From: Paenibacillus sp. DMB5
Lineage (GTDB): Bacteria; Bacillota; Bacilli; Paenibacillales; Paenibacillaceae
Assembly (NCBI RefSeq): GCF_001517085.1
Contig: NZ_LRAC01000124.1
Span: forward strand, 248,001 to 312,000
Length of the DNA stretch: 64,000 bases
Direction: 5' to 3'
The notes beneath the pieces are model-generated. The model saw only the letters and a list, made by a program, of their open reading frames with translations, did no database searches and was not told where the DNA came from. The position numbers and the translations under genes are program-made. Below are positions 44,100 through 53,512 of this stretch, one piece after another; position 1 is the first letter of the stretch, and each line of letters begins with the position of its first letter.

Positions 44100-44150
44100 G
44101 CTGCAAGAGAACTGCTGGATGAAATCTAACCTAAGGGAGAGATGAGCAGG

Positions 44151-44831
44151 ATGGAAGAGCAAGGTATTGTAACAACCTATGAAGAGATGACAAAGGTAGT
44201 GGACAGGCTGGGAATTCTGCCGCTGGCCCAGCTGATTCCCGGACATCCTTCGGTAAACGGATTAACCAAGGCCGAGAACTGGCATACCGGGTCAGAGCTT
44301 GATCCCTGGTCATGGCGGGCCAGGTTCCCCGGGGAGGGGTTAGCCGGATATGGCAAGTTCATCCGCAAAAAGGCCGTCCTGGTTTCGCGGGATTGGTTCC
44401 CGGCCTTTGTCAGAACTGTAGGCAGCTTAACGGAGCTTGAAGAACGGTACAACAACGGCCTGGCCAGCAGGGAGGCAGTAGTCCTGCTGCAGATCATCCG
44501 CGGCAATGAGGGCATTGAAACACGTGAACTGCGTACACTGGCCCAGATGAAAGCTAAAGAGCAGAAGACGGCGTTTGACAATGCATTGAATGAACTGCAG
44601 GGTACAGCAGATATTGTGATCTCCGGTGTCAAGGCACGGCTGAATGCTGAAGGGGAAGTTAACGGCTGGAACAGCACCTCCTTTGAAACAACCGGTCACT
44701 GGATGCAGGAGAATGATCTGCACAGGTTTGAGGGATCACGCGAGGAGGCAGCAGGTTGGCTACATAAGGCAATGGACAACGCATGGGCGCCAGAAGCGAA
44801 AGCCTGGATCAGCAAAGTTTTGTCTATCTAA
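44151..44831 (+). CDS. AlkZ-related winged-helix protein
   Basis: A 226-residue protein resembling the AlkZ-related (HTH_42-like) group: ENWHTGSELDPWSWRARFPGEGLAGYGKFIRKKAV is the most conserved region by eye, with a winged-helix-like part at about 100-155. AlkZ/YcaQ relatives are DNA glycosylases, but the shorter length and divergent sequence make enzyme activity uncertain. It is third in the MBL-TetR unit. The ATG at 44151 is preferred over 44142 because of spacing to AGGGAG; both are possible. Confidence 0.65.
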   Translation: MEEQGIVTTYEEMTKVVDRLGILPLAQLIPGHPSVNGLTKAENWHTGSELDPWSWRARFPGEGLAGYGKFIRKKAVLVSRDWFPAFVRTVGSLTELEERYNNGLASREAVVLLQIIRGNEGIETRELRTLAQMKAKEQKTAFDNALNELQGTADIVISGVKARLNAEGEVNGWNSTSFETTGHWMQENDLHRFEGSREEAAGWLHKAMDNAWAPEAKAWISKVLSI

Positions 44832-44838
44832 AAACGAA

Positions 44839-44877
44839 GGATGTTCCTGATGGCCGGGTCACGGCCGGAGAACATCC
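44839..44877. terminator. Bidirectional terminator hairpin
   Basis: GGATGTTC (44839-44846) pairs with GAACATCC (44870-44877), with GGCCG/CGGCC inside. On the minus strand TTCGTTTTTAG follows, ending the small gene at 44918. Confidence 0.65.
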
Positions 44878-44917
44878 CGGTAAGCGCTTTCTATTTGCGT
44901 TATATAAGGAATCAGCT

Positions 44918-45091
44918 CTACAGCATTGGTGCCAGGTAAGCAATCAGGAAATAAAGGAAGCCGAATAGAAGCATGATGTAGGCTGTGTATTTGATGGCGT
45001 TGGAGGCTACGATGCTTGCGTCCGTGGGTGGCTGAACCTTGGTGCGCCCGTTTTCCATGCGCTCCGGTTCCTGGGACAATGACTCTTTCAT
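44918..45091 (-). CDS. Small membrane protein
   Basis: A 57-residue protein: a polar N-terminal half (about 1-28) and one C-terminal membrane segment (about 34-55, IMLLFGFLYFLIAYLAP). A near-perfect AGGAGGG ribosome site precedes the ATG, which supports a real gene. Function unknown. Confidence 0.7.
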   Translation of the reverse strand: MKESLSQEPERMENGRTKVQPPTDASIVASNAIKYTAYIMLLFGFLYFLIAYLAPML

Positions 45092-45220
45092 AGTGTTCCC
45101 TCCTAATATTGATGGATCTAAGAATTGGCAATACAATCCTTATTTGTATTGTGACATATTTGTGAATAAAATTCAACAATATTGTGAATGAATTTTGAAC
45201 AAAAGTTAAAATTTAAGCAA

Positions 45221-45256
45221 AAAGCCCCCTGCCATGAAAATGGCAGGGGGCTTTTA
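45221..45256. terminator. Strong bidirectional terminator
   Basis: AAAGCCCCCTGCCAT (45221-45235) pairs with ATGGCAGGGGGCTTT (45240-45254), ending the aminopeptidase pair on the minus strand. Confidence 0.9.
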
Positions 45257-45269
45257 ATACTATTAAGTT

Positions 45270-46499
45270 TTAGGCCCAGTTTCCGGCACGGAAAATCGGT
45301 TCGATCTTGCCGTCATCCGTAATTCCGTCGATATTCATCTCCGGTGAACCCATCATAAAGTCCACATGGGTAAGGCTGTGGTTCATTCCATGCTCAGCAA
45401 GCTGCTCCTTGGTCATGTTAATACCGTCCTGGAGAGTGAAGGCATATGCCGCCCCCAGCGCCAGATGACAGGAAGCATTTTCGTCATACAAGGTTGTAAA
45501 ATAAAGTATGCCGCTCTCGGAGATTGGCGAATGATATGGAACCAGTGCCACTTCACCGAAGTAAGCGGCACCCTCATCCATAGCGAGGAGCGAAGCCAGC
45601 GCTTCATAGCCGACTTCTGCGGTAAAGTCAGTCACTTTACCATTCTCCAGGGTCAGGGTGAAGCGGTCGATAATATTCCCGCCATAGCTAAGCGGCTTGG
45701 TGCTGCTGACTGTTCCGTTCGCGCCGGTCTTGAGCGGTGCTGTGAAAACTTCCTCTGTCGGGATGTTGGCGAGGAAAGGAACCCCGCGTCCGTTGACCGC
45801 GCCGGCCTGACACCAGATATGCCCTTCAGGCAGCTCCAGGGTCAGATCCGTACCGGGAGCTGTGTAATGCAGCTTACGGTATCTGCGCTCGTTGAGAATA
45901 TCGCAGCGCTGCTTCAAGCCGCCCAGATGCTTGCTCCATGCTTCCACCGGGTTCTCCTGATCCGCACGGACTGCCTTGAATATAGCGTCCCAGAGCAGGT
46001 CTACCTGATCCTCAGGCGCCGCATCCGGGAATACCTTGGCTGCCCAGGAGACCGACGGATAGGCTACGATGCTCCAGCTGATCTGATTGGACATCAGCAT
46101 CTCACGGTAAGGGGCCATGGCTATACCTGCTGTACGCTGATTGTCTGCAATCCGGCTGGCTTCAATGCCGTTCAGCAGATCCGGATTGGTAGACACTACG
46201 TTCAGGAAGGCTGCACCATTGCGGCCAAGGTCCTCCAATTCGTCTGCATGCCATTTTGGCGGCTCGAGAAAGCTCTCGGAAGGCGCGAGCTCATAACGGG
46301 TCCGCGTTACAAATTCATCGCTGTAATTGACTTTGACCAGCTTTGCGCCTGCTTCATAAGCCTTACGGACAATCAGACGCACCAGCTCCGCAGATACGAT
46401 ATCCGCGTTGATGACCAGAGTTTGTCCGGGTTGGACATTGACTCCGATCTTCACCGCTAGCAGTGCATAGTTCTCCAGCTTTTGCTTGAAATCCAGCAT
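45270..46499 (-). CDS. Aminopeptidase, M29 family (second copy)
   Basis: A 409-residue metallo-aminopeptidase of family M29 (AmpS/PepS/AmpT type), which releases N-terminal amino acids from peptides in the cytoplasm. Conserved parts include LTLELPEGHIWCQAGAVNGRG, NIPTEEVFTAPLKTGANG and the C-terminal THVDFMMGSPEMNIDGI, which holds metal ligands. It is clearly a duplicate of the gene at 46532-47764 and lies 32 bases downstream of it. AAGGGGAG precedes the ATG. Confidence 0.9.
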   Translation of the reverse strand: MLDFKQKLENYALLAVKIGVNVQPGQTLVINADIVSAELVRLIVRKAYEAGAKLVKVNYSDEFVTRTRYELAPSESFLEPPKWHADELEDLGRNGAAFLNVVSTNPDLLNGIEASRIADNQRTAGIAMAPYREMLMSNQISWSIVAYPSVSWAAKVFPDAAPEDQVDLLWDAIFKAVRADQENPVEAWSKHLGGLKQRCDILNERRYRKLHYTAPGTDLTLELPEGHIWCQAGAVNGRGVPFLANIPTEEVFTAPLKTGANGTVSSTKPLSYGGNIIDRFTLTLENGKVTDFTAEVGYEALASLLAMDEGAAYFGEVALVPYHSPISESGILYFTTLYDENASCHLALGAAYAFTLQDGINMTKEQLAEHGMNHSLTHVDFMMGSPEMNIDGITDDGKIEPIFRAGNWA

Positions 46500-46531
46500 A
46501 GGTTCAGCTCCCCTTAATTGTCTCTGTATAA

Positions 46532-47764
46532 TTAAAATGCCCAGTTACCCTTCAAGAAGACAGGCTCCTGTGATCCGTCTTCATTGATCCCGTATATATC
46601 CATCTCACCGGAGCCGATCATGAAGTCAACATGGGTAACACTTGTGTTCAGACCGTTCTCAACCAGCTCATCCTCGGTCATTTCTTTGCCGCCTTCCAGA
46701 CAGAAGGCATAGGCTGTGCCAATCGCCAGGTGATTGGAGGCATTTTCGTCAAACAGGGTGTTGAAGTACAGAATATTGGACTCGGAAATCGGTGACTTAT
46801 GCGGTACAAGCGCTACCTCGCCAAGGTATTTGGCTCCTTCATCCAGACCGATCAGATATTCCAGGGAATCCTGGCCCTTCTCGGCACTTACACTGATGAT
46901 ACGGCCGTTCTCAAAGGTAATGGAGAATCCGTCAATGATGTTGCCGCCGTAGCTGAGCGGCTTGGTTGCTCTGACGGTCCCGTTGACACCGGTTTTGAGT
47001 GGTGCGGTAAAGACTTCCTCAGTCGGCATATTGGCAACGAACGAATGTCCCTTGGCGTTAATGCTGTCACCCTGGGCCCACAGGTGGCCTTTTGGAAGCT
47101 CGATGGTCAGGTCGGTACCTGGTGCTATGTAATGCAGGCTCTTGTATTTTTTGGCGTTGAGGACATTAGCCTTCTGCTCCAGAGTATCCAGGTGCTCCTG
47201 CCAGGCGGCAACAGGATCTTCGCGGTCCAGGCGTACCGTGTGGAAAATGGCCTCCCACAGCTTATCAACACGTTCCTCAGCAGGTGAATCAGGGAATACC
47301 TTATCGGCCCAAGCCTGCGACGGAATAGCAACGATGCTCCAGCTGACTTTGTCGGACATCTGCAGCTCACGGTATTTTTTGAGCGCTGCTCCGCGTGTCT
47401 TCTGGAAGTTCGCAATCCGCTCCGGATCAATGCCCTTCAGTGCATCCGGATTCTCGGCAATTACATTCAGGAAGGCTGCTCCGTTCTCGGCGAATTCAGT
47501 CATTTCACCGGCAAACCAGGTCGGTGCTTTGGTGAACACCTCAGGTGCGGCATGCTCGAACTGCTGGCGGGTGATGAATTCATCACTCCAGTTCACTTTT
47601 ACCAGGCTGGCTCCCAAGGCATAGGCTTTGGCAGTAATCAGACGGACGAATTCCGCTCCGGCAATCGGCGCATTTACAACCAGAGTTTGGCCGGGCTGGA
47701 CATTGACTCCGACTTCAACGGCGAGGTCCGCATATTTACTGAGCTTTGCTGCAAAATCAGTCAT
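46532..47764 (-). CDS. Aminopeptidase, M29 family (first copy)
   Basis: A 410-residue M29 aminopeptidase, homologous along its whole length to the next gene, with LTIELPKGHLWAQGDSINAKG, NMPTEEVFTAPLKTGVNG and THVDFMIGSGEMDIYGI. Tandem copies suggest a duplication with possible divergence of peptide specificity. GGAGG precedes the ATG. The pair is probably one transcript. Confidence 0.9.
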   Translation of the reverse strand: MTDFAAKLSKYADLAVEVGVNVQPGQTLVVNAPIAGAEFVRLITAKAYALGASLVKVNWSDEFITRQQFEHAAPEVFTKAPTWFAGEMTEFAENGAAFLNVIAENPDALKGIDPERIANFQKTRGAALKKYRELQMSDKVSWSIVAIPSQAWADKVFPDSPAEERVDKLWEAIFHTVRLDREDPVAAWQEHLDTLEQKANVLNAKKYKSLHYIAPGTDLTIELPKGHLWAQGDSINAKGHSFVANMPTEEVFTAPLKTGVNGTVRATKPLSYGGNIIDGFSITFENGRIISVSAEKGQDSLEYLIGLDEGAKYLGEVALVPHKSPISESNILYFNTLFDENASNHLAIGTAYAFCLEGGKEMTEDELVENGLNTSVTHVDFMIGSGEMDIYGINEDGSQEPVFLKGNWAF

Positions 47765-47930
47765 TGGTTTTCCTCCAGTTTATTCTTTTTTTAGTGCTGG
47801 AAAGCATTGTACTAAATTATTAACCGCCGGATGAAAAAAGTCAATTGCTCCAGTAAAGAGAGGAAATATAATGGTTATAAATGCTATACTATGGTGGTAT
47901 GATTCATCAGAAGAAAGGCAGGATAACAGC

Positions 47931-48206
47931 ATGAACGTAGAAATTATCAAAGCCGAGCTGAAACAGGAGGAAGATAAGAGCTTCGTGGGAAGAACGGTAT
48001 TCACGGTGGAGCAGCATAAGCACCCGTACGAAATTACCTTTTTCAGCAAAAAGGGCAGTGAGTGGGATTACAGCCTCAGCTTTGCCGGTGAACCGGGAAG
48101 TGAGGAGCAGTTCCTTGAGGTGGACGGGCTGCTGGAGAACGATGATGATTTCTTCAATCAGCTGCTGGACGCCGCCCTGGATACTCAAGAGGATACCGAA
48201 GAATAG
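47931..48206 (+). CDS. Hypothetical small acidic protein
   Basis: A 91-residue soluble, acidic protein of unknown family, mostly beta strands in the middle (RTVFTVEQHKHPYEITFFS) and an acidic helix at the end. The ATG at 47931 is chosen; AGGCAGGA lies upstream. Confidence 0.65.
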   Translation: MNVEIIKAELKQEEDKSFVGRTVFTVEQHKHPYEITFFSKKGSEWDYSLSFAGEPGSEEQFLEVDGLLENDDDFFNQLLDAALDTQEDTEE

Positions 48207-48216
48207 TACAACACAA

Positions 48217-48267
48217 AAATGCGACCGCTTAGGGCAGAAGCCGCCTCCCAAGGGTCGCGTTTTTTTA
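48217..48267. terminator. Terminator between convergent genes
   Basis: AAAATGCGACC pairs with GGGTCGCGTTTT, followed by T residues. It overlaps the end of the minus-strand trkH-like gene. Confidence 0.65.
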
Positions 48268-49611
48268 TCCTATCGTAATATTGCCTTCCGGATAGCGGAA
48301 CAGCTCTTTGTTCTTCTTCGGTTTAATGGCATAAGCCAGAGTCAGCGGTCCGGTACGGCCGACGAACATCAGAATGATAACCAGGATTTTGCCGGGGGTG
48401 GTCAGCTCCGGAGTCAGGCCCATTGTAATACCTGAGGTGCCGAATGCCGATACAGCCTCAAACAGCACGGTCAGAAAATCAGCGCTTTCGGTAACAGACA
48501 GCAGCATTGTAGCAATAAGGACAAGCATCAGCGACAGCAGGGTCATTGTAATAGCTCTGTAGACGTTATCCTTGGAAATCCGGTGCCGGAACATAACGAT
48601 GTCTTCCTTGCCCCGGATTTTGCTGTAGGCAGTGACGACCAGGATGGCAAAGGTGGTAATTTTGATCCCTCCGCCGGTCGATCCGGGTGCGGCCCCGATA
48701 AACATTAGCAAAATCATTAGAAACTGGGTTGATTCACGCAGCAGCGGAATTTCAATCGTTGTCACTCCTCCGGAGCGCGGTGTAATGGCCTGCAAAAAGG
48801 AAGCCATAAGCTTGCCGCCGGCGTGCAGCGGTTTAAGTGTTGTATTCAGCTCCAGCCAGAAAAAGACAGCCGCTCCGATCAGAATCAGCACCGCCGAGGT
48901 GGAGAGGACAACCTTGGAATGCAGGGTCAGGCGCTTGCGTTTCGGAAAATCCACAATATCCGACAATACGATAAATCCGATACCGCCGAGGAAGATCAGC
49001 AGCATAGAAGTAATGTTGACAATCGGGTCTTCCACATACCGGGTAAGCCCGCTGAACGGCCCGTGAACATCACCAAACAGGTCAAAGCCGGCATTGTTGA
49101 AGATAGACACACTATGAAAGAGTCCGTAATATACTGCTTTGCCGGCCGGCATATCCATAATAAATCTTACAGTAAACAGCATGGCCCCGATTAGTTGAAT
49201 AACGAGTGAGTATATGAGCACCCGGCGGATCAGCTTCACTATTCCCTGCATGGAATTCTGATTCATCGACTCCTGCAGCAGCAGCCGCTCCTTCAGGGAA
49301 ATCCGTTTGTTCAGCACCAGCGTAATCAGCGTTGCCATCGTAACAAAGCCGAGGCCGCCGAACTGAAAGAGCACCAGCAGCACAATCTGCCCGAACACGG
49401 TCAGCTGAGTGCCGGTATCAATCACGGCAAGCCCGGTTACACAGGTTGCAGATGTGGCCATGAACAGGGCGTCAATGAAGGAAATCCGCCCGCTTGTTGA
49501 AGCAGCAGGCAGGCACAGCAGCAGGGTTCCGACTGCAATCAGCAGTACGAAGCCGAGCGATAATATTTTGGGCGGTGTCAGTCTTAAATGCCCCAGCGAT
49601 ATATTAGCCAA
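48265..49611 (-). CDS. TrkH/KtrB-family potassium channel subunit
   Basis: A 448-residue membrane protein with four repeated M1-P-M2 units, as in KtrB/TrkH. Filter-like Gly segments are visible (ATCVTGLAV, NNAGFDLFG, SVFG-type SAFGTSGITMG), and the length fits KtrB. It forms the K+ translocating pore and needs a cytoplasmic RCK partner (KtrA/TrkA), which is not in this window. No c-di-AMP riboswitch is seen upstream. Confidence 0.88.
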   Translation of the reverse strand: MANISLGHLRLTPPKILSLGFVLLIAVGTLLLCLPAASTSGRISFIDALFMATSATCVTGLAVIDTGTQLTVFGQIVLLVLFQFGGLGFVTMATLITLVLNKRISLKERLLLQESMNQNSMQGIVKLIRRVLIYSLVIQLIGAMLFTVRFIMDMPAGKAVYYGLFHSVSIFNNAGFDLFGDVHGPFSGLTRYVEDPIVNITSMLLIFLGGIGFIVLSDIVDFPKRKRLTLHSKVVLSTSAVLILIGAAVFFWLELNTTLKPLHAGGKLMASFLQAITPRSGGVTTIEIPLLRESTQFLMILLMFIGAAPGSTGGGIKITTFAILVVTAYSKIRGKEDIVMFRHRISKDNVYRAITMTLLSLMLVLIATMLLSVTESADFLTVLFEAVSAFGTSGITMGLTPELTTPGKILVIILMFVGRTGPLTLAYAIKPKKNKELFRYPEGNITIG

Positions 49612-49764
49612 ACCATCAATCCTCCGAAGTCTTGTAATGATCCTCCAAGATTATAGCATAAGTTGCTGCCGCTTCACTAAAGGGGGCAGGGAATTGGCAG
49701 ATTTTATCGAATAAGTAAGCCTGTGAATCCAATTCTGCAGATAATAGAGGAGGCTATGCTTGCT

Positions 49765-50118
49765 GTGACAAGTCCGATTATGAATCAGATTGGTGCCGTC
49801 TTTATACCGGTAAGTGACATTGAAAGATCGAGAAATTGGTATTGCAGCTTATTGGGACTTCCGGCAGACGAGGAAGTGTTGTTCGGGCATTTGTATGTGG
49901 TTCCGATGCAGGGTCCTGGTATTGTGCTGGACAGCAAAATTTATACACCCGAATCTATACTAAAAGTCCCGGCCTTTCATTTTAACACAGAGGATATTGA
50001 TGCCGCCTATGATTTCGTCAAAGCAAGCGGCGCAGAGCTTCTGACTGATATCGAGCATGACCATTGGTTCAATTTCAAGGATCCTGACGGAAACGTCCTG
50101 ATGATCTGCCGCTGCTGA
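49765..50118 (+). CDS. VOC-family (glyoxalase-like) protein
   Basis: A protein of about 117 residues with the betaalphabetabetabeta modules of the vicinal oxygen chelate superfamily: IGAVFIPVSDIERSRNWYCSL at the start and FNFKDPDGNVLMIC at the end. Reaction unknown; relatives include glyoxalases and resistance proteins. The start is uncertain: GTG at 49765 has proper spacing from AGGAGG, while the ATG at 49756 is very close to it. Confidence 0.75.
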   Translation: MTSPIMNQIGAVFIPVSDIERSRNWYCSLLGLPADEEVLFGHLYVVPMQGPGIVLDSKIYTPESILKVPAFHFNTEDIDAAYDFVKASGAELLTDIEHDHWFNFKDPDGNVLMICRC

Positions 50119-50164
50119 CAGCGGCTTTCCGCTGACAGGTATAGTTGAAAAGGAGCCTGATGTT

Positions 50165-50592
50165 ATGATTAGAGAAGCATTGCCGCAGGATGCCGGTGCG
50201 CTTGAAGCCCTATACCGCAGCTGCTGCCGGACCATCCTGACATCCGGGTAACTCCGGACAGAATAAGCGCCATCCGCATAAATCCGGACAGCTTTTTGTT
50301 TGTATATGTCAGCAACGGGGAGGTGGCGGGGACAATACACCTGCATCTGTGCATGGATGCGCTCAGCGGCGACCGCCCGTTCGCCATTATTGAACGTGTT
50401 GTGACCGCCTCACATGTGCGCGGTCTGGGATTTGGAGCCGCCCTTATGCGACATGCTGAAGAAACGGCAATGAGCCGGGGAGCCCTTAAGGTAATGCTCT
50501 CCAGCAACACACGCAGGGAAGAAGCCCACCGTTTTTATGAACGGCTTGGATACGACGGCGAGGGTAGCCGGCTGTTCAAGAAATATCTGTAG
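50165..50592 (+). pseudogene. GNAT acetyltransferase, frameshifted near the N-terminus
   Basis: AAGGAG precedes an ATG at 50165 that opens MIREALPQDAGALEALYR, a GNAT start. The frame then stops early. One base lost at about 50216 (CCGCAGCTG where CCGCCAGCTG is expected) restores LYRQLLPDHPDIRVTPDRIS and joins the rest, which has VTASHVRGLGFGAALMRHAE (the acetyl-CoA loop) and AHRFYERLGY. The intact protein would have about 142 residues. Probably a sequencing error or a recent lesion. Confidence 0.8.
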
Positions 50593-50631
50593 AAATAGAC
50601 AGAGGACTTGAAATAATTGGAGGACACCTTT

Positions 50632-51138
50632 ATGAATGTATCATTCAGAAAGCTTGTCCCGGAGGATGCCGGCAGGCTGCTCAGCCTGCAGCATTCCCTG
50701 GATGAGGAGACTGCTTTTATGCTGCTGGAGCCTGATGAACGGCAGACGAGCGTACAGCAGGTCAGGGAGATGATAAAAAGCAAGGAGAGATCGGTTAATT
50801 CCATTCTGATCGGTGCCGAAGCAAATGGTGAGCTGGCCGGATATATATCGGTGAGCGGCGGGGATCTGAAGCGGATCAGACATAGCGCCTATATTGTAAT
50901 CGGCATCCGCAAAGCCTTTCAGGGGCTGGGGATCGGTAGCGGATTGTTTCGGGAGATGGAGGCTTGGGCGCGTACAAGCGGAATTGTCAGACTTGAACTG
51001 ACCGTGATGGCCCATAATGAACGCGGAATTGCACTGTACAAGAAATGCGGCTTTGAAATTGAGGGAATGAAGAAGAAGTCCCTGTACATAGACGGAGAAT
51101 GGATTGATGAGTATTATATGGGTAAAATTCTGGACTGA
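50632..51138 (+). CDS. GNAT-family N-acetyltransferase
   Basis: A 168-residue acetyltransferase. The acetyl-CoA loop is QGLGIGSGLF (motif A), followed by RLELTVMAHNERGIALYKKCGF. It resembles RimI- or PaiA-like enzymes but the substrate is unknown. GGAGG precedes the ATG at 50632. It follows another GNAT gene and may be cotranscribed with it. Confidence 0.88.
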   Translation: MNVSFRKLVPEDAGRLLSLQHSLDEETAFMLLEPDERQTSVQQVREMIKSKERSVNSILIGAEANGELAGYISVSGGDLKRIRHSAYIVIGIRKAFQGLGIGSGLFREMEAWARTSGIVRLELTVMAHNERGIALYKKCGFEIEGMKKKSLYIDGEWIDEYYMGKILD

Positions 51139-51179
51139 AATATAGGGAAGCAGAGGCACGACGTCCTGATCTAAATACA

Positions 51180-51210
51180 CAAAGTCGCCCCTTGGCAGGG
51201 GCGACTTTGT
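51180..51210. terminator. Terminator between convergent genes
   Basis: CAAAGTCGCCCC pairs with GGGGCGACTTTG around a TTGGCA loop. Confidence 0.8.
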
Positions 51211-51231
51211 GTTAGTTATATATAAACTGAA

Positions 51232-52548
51232 TTATTCCGCTGGCTGTCCATCTGCGTCTTTCTCGCCAATAAACACTTCAACTTTGCGTATCCGGTTCTT
51301 GTTCATTTCCCGGACGGTCAGTGTAATATGCTCATGCTCCATGCTCTTGCCGTTAGCAGGTTCGGCCATGTGACTGTACAGCCAGCCGCCGATTGTGGTC
51401 ACTTCATCATCATGGAGGTCAATCCCTGCACGTTGCTTAAGCTCCATCAGCGATACCTTGCCGTCGAACAGATAGCGGTTCTCATCAAGCTGTTCTACGT
51501 TCTTGCTCTCATCGCCGTCGAACTCGTCGCGGATCTCGCCGACAATCTCTTCGAGGATATCCTCTATTGTGATAAGACCGGAGGTGCCGCCGTATTCATC
51601 AAGCAGCAGAGCAATATGTACGCGCTCTACCTGCATGCGGGTCAGCAGTGTCTTAACCGGGGTTACCTCGGATACGGTAAGCAACGGAAGAATCAGTTTT
51701 TTGAAATCAAAATCAGGATCGTTATCGTACTGCAGATAAAGCTGCTTCGTATTGATCATCCCGATAATATTGTCTTTGCTGCCGTCGGCCACCGGGAACC
51801 GGGTATACTGCTCTTTACGGATGATGTCGAAGTTCTCCTGGAGTGTATTATCGGTGAACAGACAGATCATATCAGTCCGCGGAACCATAATTTCCTTGGC
51901 CAGCATTTCGTCAAAGTTAAAAATACGGTTAACGTAGCCATACTCAGCTTTGTTGATCTTGCCGTTCTCGTAGCTCTCGGATAGAATGAGGCGGATCTCC
52001 TCTTCGGAGTGTGCATCTCCGTGCTCACTGGCCGGCTTCATGCCGAACATACGGACCAGCAGATTGGCCGAGCCGTTCATCAGCCAAATTAAAGGGTAAA
52101 GAATTCTGTAGAACCAAATGATCAGCGGTGAAGTAAATTGACCGATTTTTTCCGGAATGTTGATTGCAGCTGTCTTGGGAGCAAGCTCACCGACAACAAC
52201 GTGCAGGAAAGTAGCGATGATGAAGGCCAGGAAGAAGGCAATCGGTTCACTGACACTGTGACTCACATTTGCGAGGTCAAACAGCGGCAGCAGCAGCTGC
52301 TCAAAGGCCGGTTCCGCAAGCGCCCCGATCCCGAGTGCTGTAATGGTGATCCCGAGCTGACAGGCGGAGAGATAACCGTCAAGGTTGGCAGCCACCCGCT
52401 GCACAGCTAATGCATTCTTCTTGCCGTCGAGGACCATCTGGCTTACCTGGCTGCCTCTAAGCCGTACCACTGCAAATTCCGTCGCTACAAAAAAAGCGGT
52501 TAATACAATCAAAATAGCCACCAACGTCAAACTAAGTCCTATACCCAT
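51232..52548 (-). CDS. CNNM/CorC (hemolysin-family) membrane protein, second paralogue
   Basis: A 438-residue protein with the same DUF21-CBS-CBS-CorC_HlyC order as the gene at 15630: SACQLGITITALGIGALAEP, VVGELAPKTAAINIPE, IMVPRTDMICLF, LDEYGGTSGLITIED. It is probably linked to divalent cation homeostasis. The ATG at 52548 fits the family N-terminus; an ATG at 52593 would add 15 polar residues and has no ribosome site. Confidence 0.85.
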   Translation of the reverse strand: MGIGLSLTLVAILIVLTAFFVATEFAVVRLRGSQVSQMVLDGKKNALAVQRVAANLDGYLSACQLGITITALGIGALAEPAFEQLLLPLFDLANVSHSVSEPIAFFLAFIIATFLHVVVGELAPKTAAINIPEKIGQFTSPLIIWFYRILYPLIWLMNGSANLLVRMFGMKPASEHGDAHSEEEIRLILSESYENGKINKAEYGYVNRIFNFDEMLAKEIMVPRTDMICLFTDNTLQENFDIIRKEQYTRFPVADGSKDNIIGMINTKQLYLQYDNDPDFDFKKLILPLLTVSEVTPVKTLLTRMQVERVHIALLLDEYGGTSGLITIEDILEEIVGEIRDEFDGDESKNVEQLDENRYLFDGKVSLMELKQRAGIDLHDDEVTTIGGWLYSHMAEPANGKSMEHEHITLTVREMNKNRIRKVEVFIGEKDADGQPAE

Positions 52549-52663
52549 AAAATCTTTACCATCCCTCTCGTCGTTAAAATAGGTTATACTCATATTATGA
52601 GTTCATATGAACTCATTGTACGAACTTTCGTTTGAAAAATCAAATGGCGGAGGGGTGCCATCA

Positions 52664-53431
52664 ATGCAAGCTTTCACATTAAGCCGTAAGGAAATGTCTG
52701 CTCTCCTGCTCTCCCTGACGGATAAAAGTGAACAGAAGCCGCTACACATCCTGCAGGAAGCGTGGTCGAAATTCCATAAGGAGGAAGTGCGGAAGGGAAG
52801 GTCTCTCACTGCTTTTTTGTCTACCGATATCCCGCCTATTCTGCAAAAGATCATCAAAGGTAACACAATTAATGGACTCTCACTCGCAGATATTGCCGCC
52901 CTGGGCAAGCTCATTGAATATTCCTCCTTGTCGGCTACTGCGATGCAGAACTGGGTCAAACGCGATTTCAAGGAATATCTCGGCTCGCCCAGGCTGGGCA
53001 GGAAATACTCCGTTAATCAGGCTGCGCTTCTATTTATAATAGACGATTTGAAGGCCTCACTGGATTTCGAAAGCATCCGCCAGCTTTTCCGTATTCTGTT
53101 CCTGCAGCCAGAACGTGACGACGATGATCTGGTTGAACCGGCTGAGCTGTACTACGGCTACGCGGAGCTGTTTGAGGACATTAAGCGCAGTCCCGCGCTG
53201 CAGGCACAGGGAGTCGCCGAGCGAAGCGCCAGCAATGAATATTCATGGAAAACAGACAGTACCCTTAGGGGGGCGATGGAGAAAATGATGGACAGGCTGA
53301 CCCATCTTTCCCGGTCCCAGAAGGATGCGGTGCGCAACATGCTGATGATTGCGGCGATTTCAGTGCAGACCTGTTATTTTCAGGCGCTGGCAAGACAATA
53401 CTGCAATGCCGCTTTATTCCTTGATTTTTGA
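52664..53431 (+). CDS. DUF1836-domain protein
   Basis: A 255-residue protein with the DUF1836 pattern, a helix-turn-helix-like domain at about 60-170 (SSLSATAMQNWVKRDFKEYLG, KKYS-like GRKYSVNQAALLFIIDDLK). It is likely a DNA-binding protein of unknown target. GGAGGGG precedes the ATG at 52664. Confidence 0.8.
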   Translation: MQAFTLSRKEMSALLLSLTDKSEQKPLHILQEAWSKFHKEEVRKGRSLTAFLSTDIPPILQKIIKGNTINGLSLADIAALGKLIEYSSLSATAMQNWVKRDFKEYLGSPRLGRKYSVNQAALLFIIDDLKASLDFESIRQLFRILFLQPERDDDDLVEPAELYYGYAELFEDIKRSPALQAQGVAERSASNEYSWKTDSTLRGAMEKMMDRLTHLSRSQKDAVRNMLMIAAISVQTCYFQALARQYCNAALFLDF

Positions 53432-53512
53432 CTGCTGCAAATTTAGAATGTACTGGAGTAAACAATGGTAACAGGCTACATAGCCGAAAGACGGGAAGAG
53501 GTGCATGGGTAG

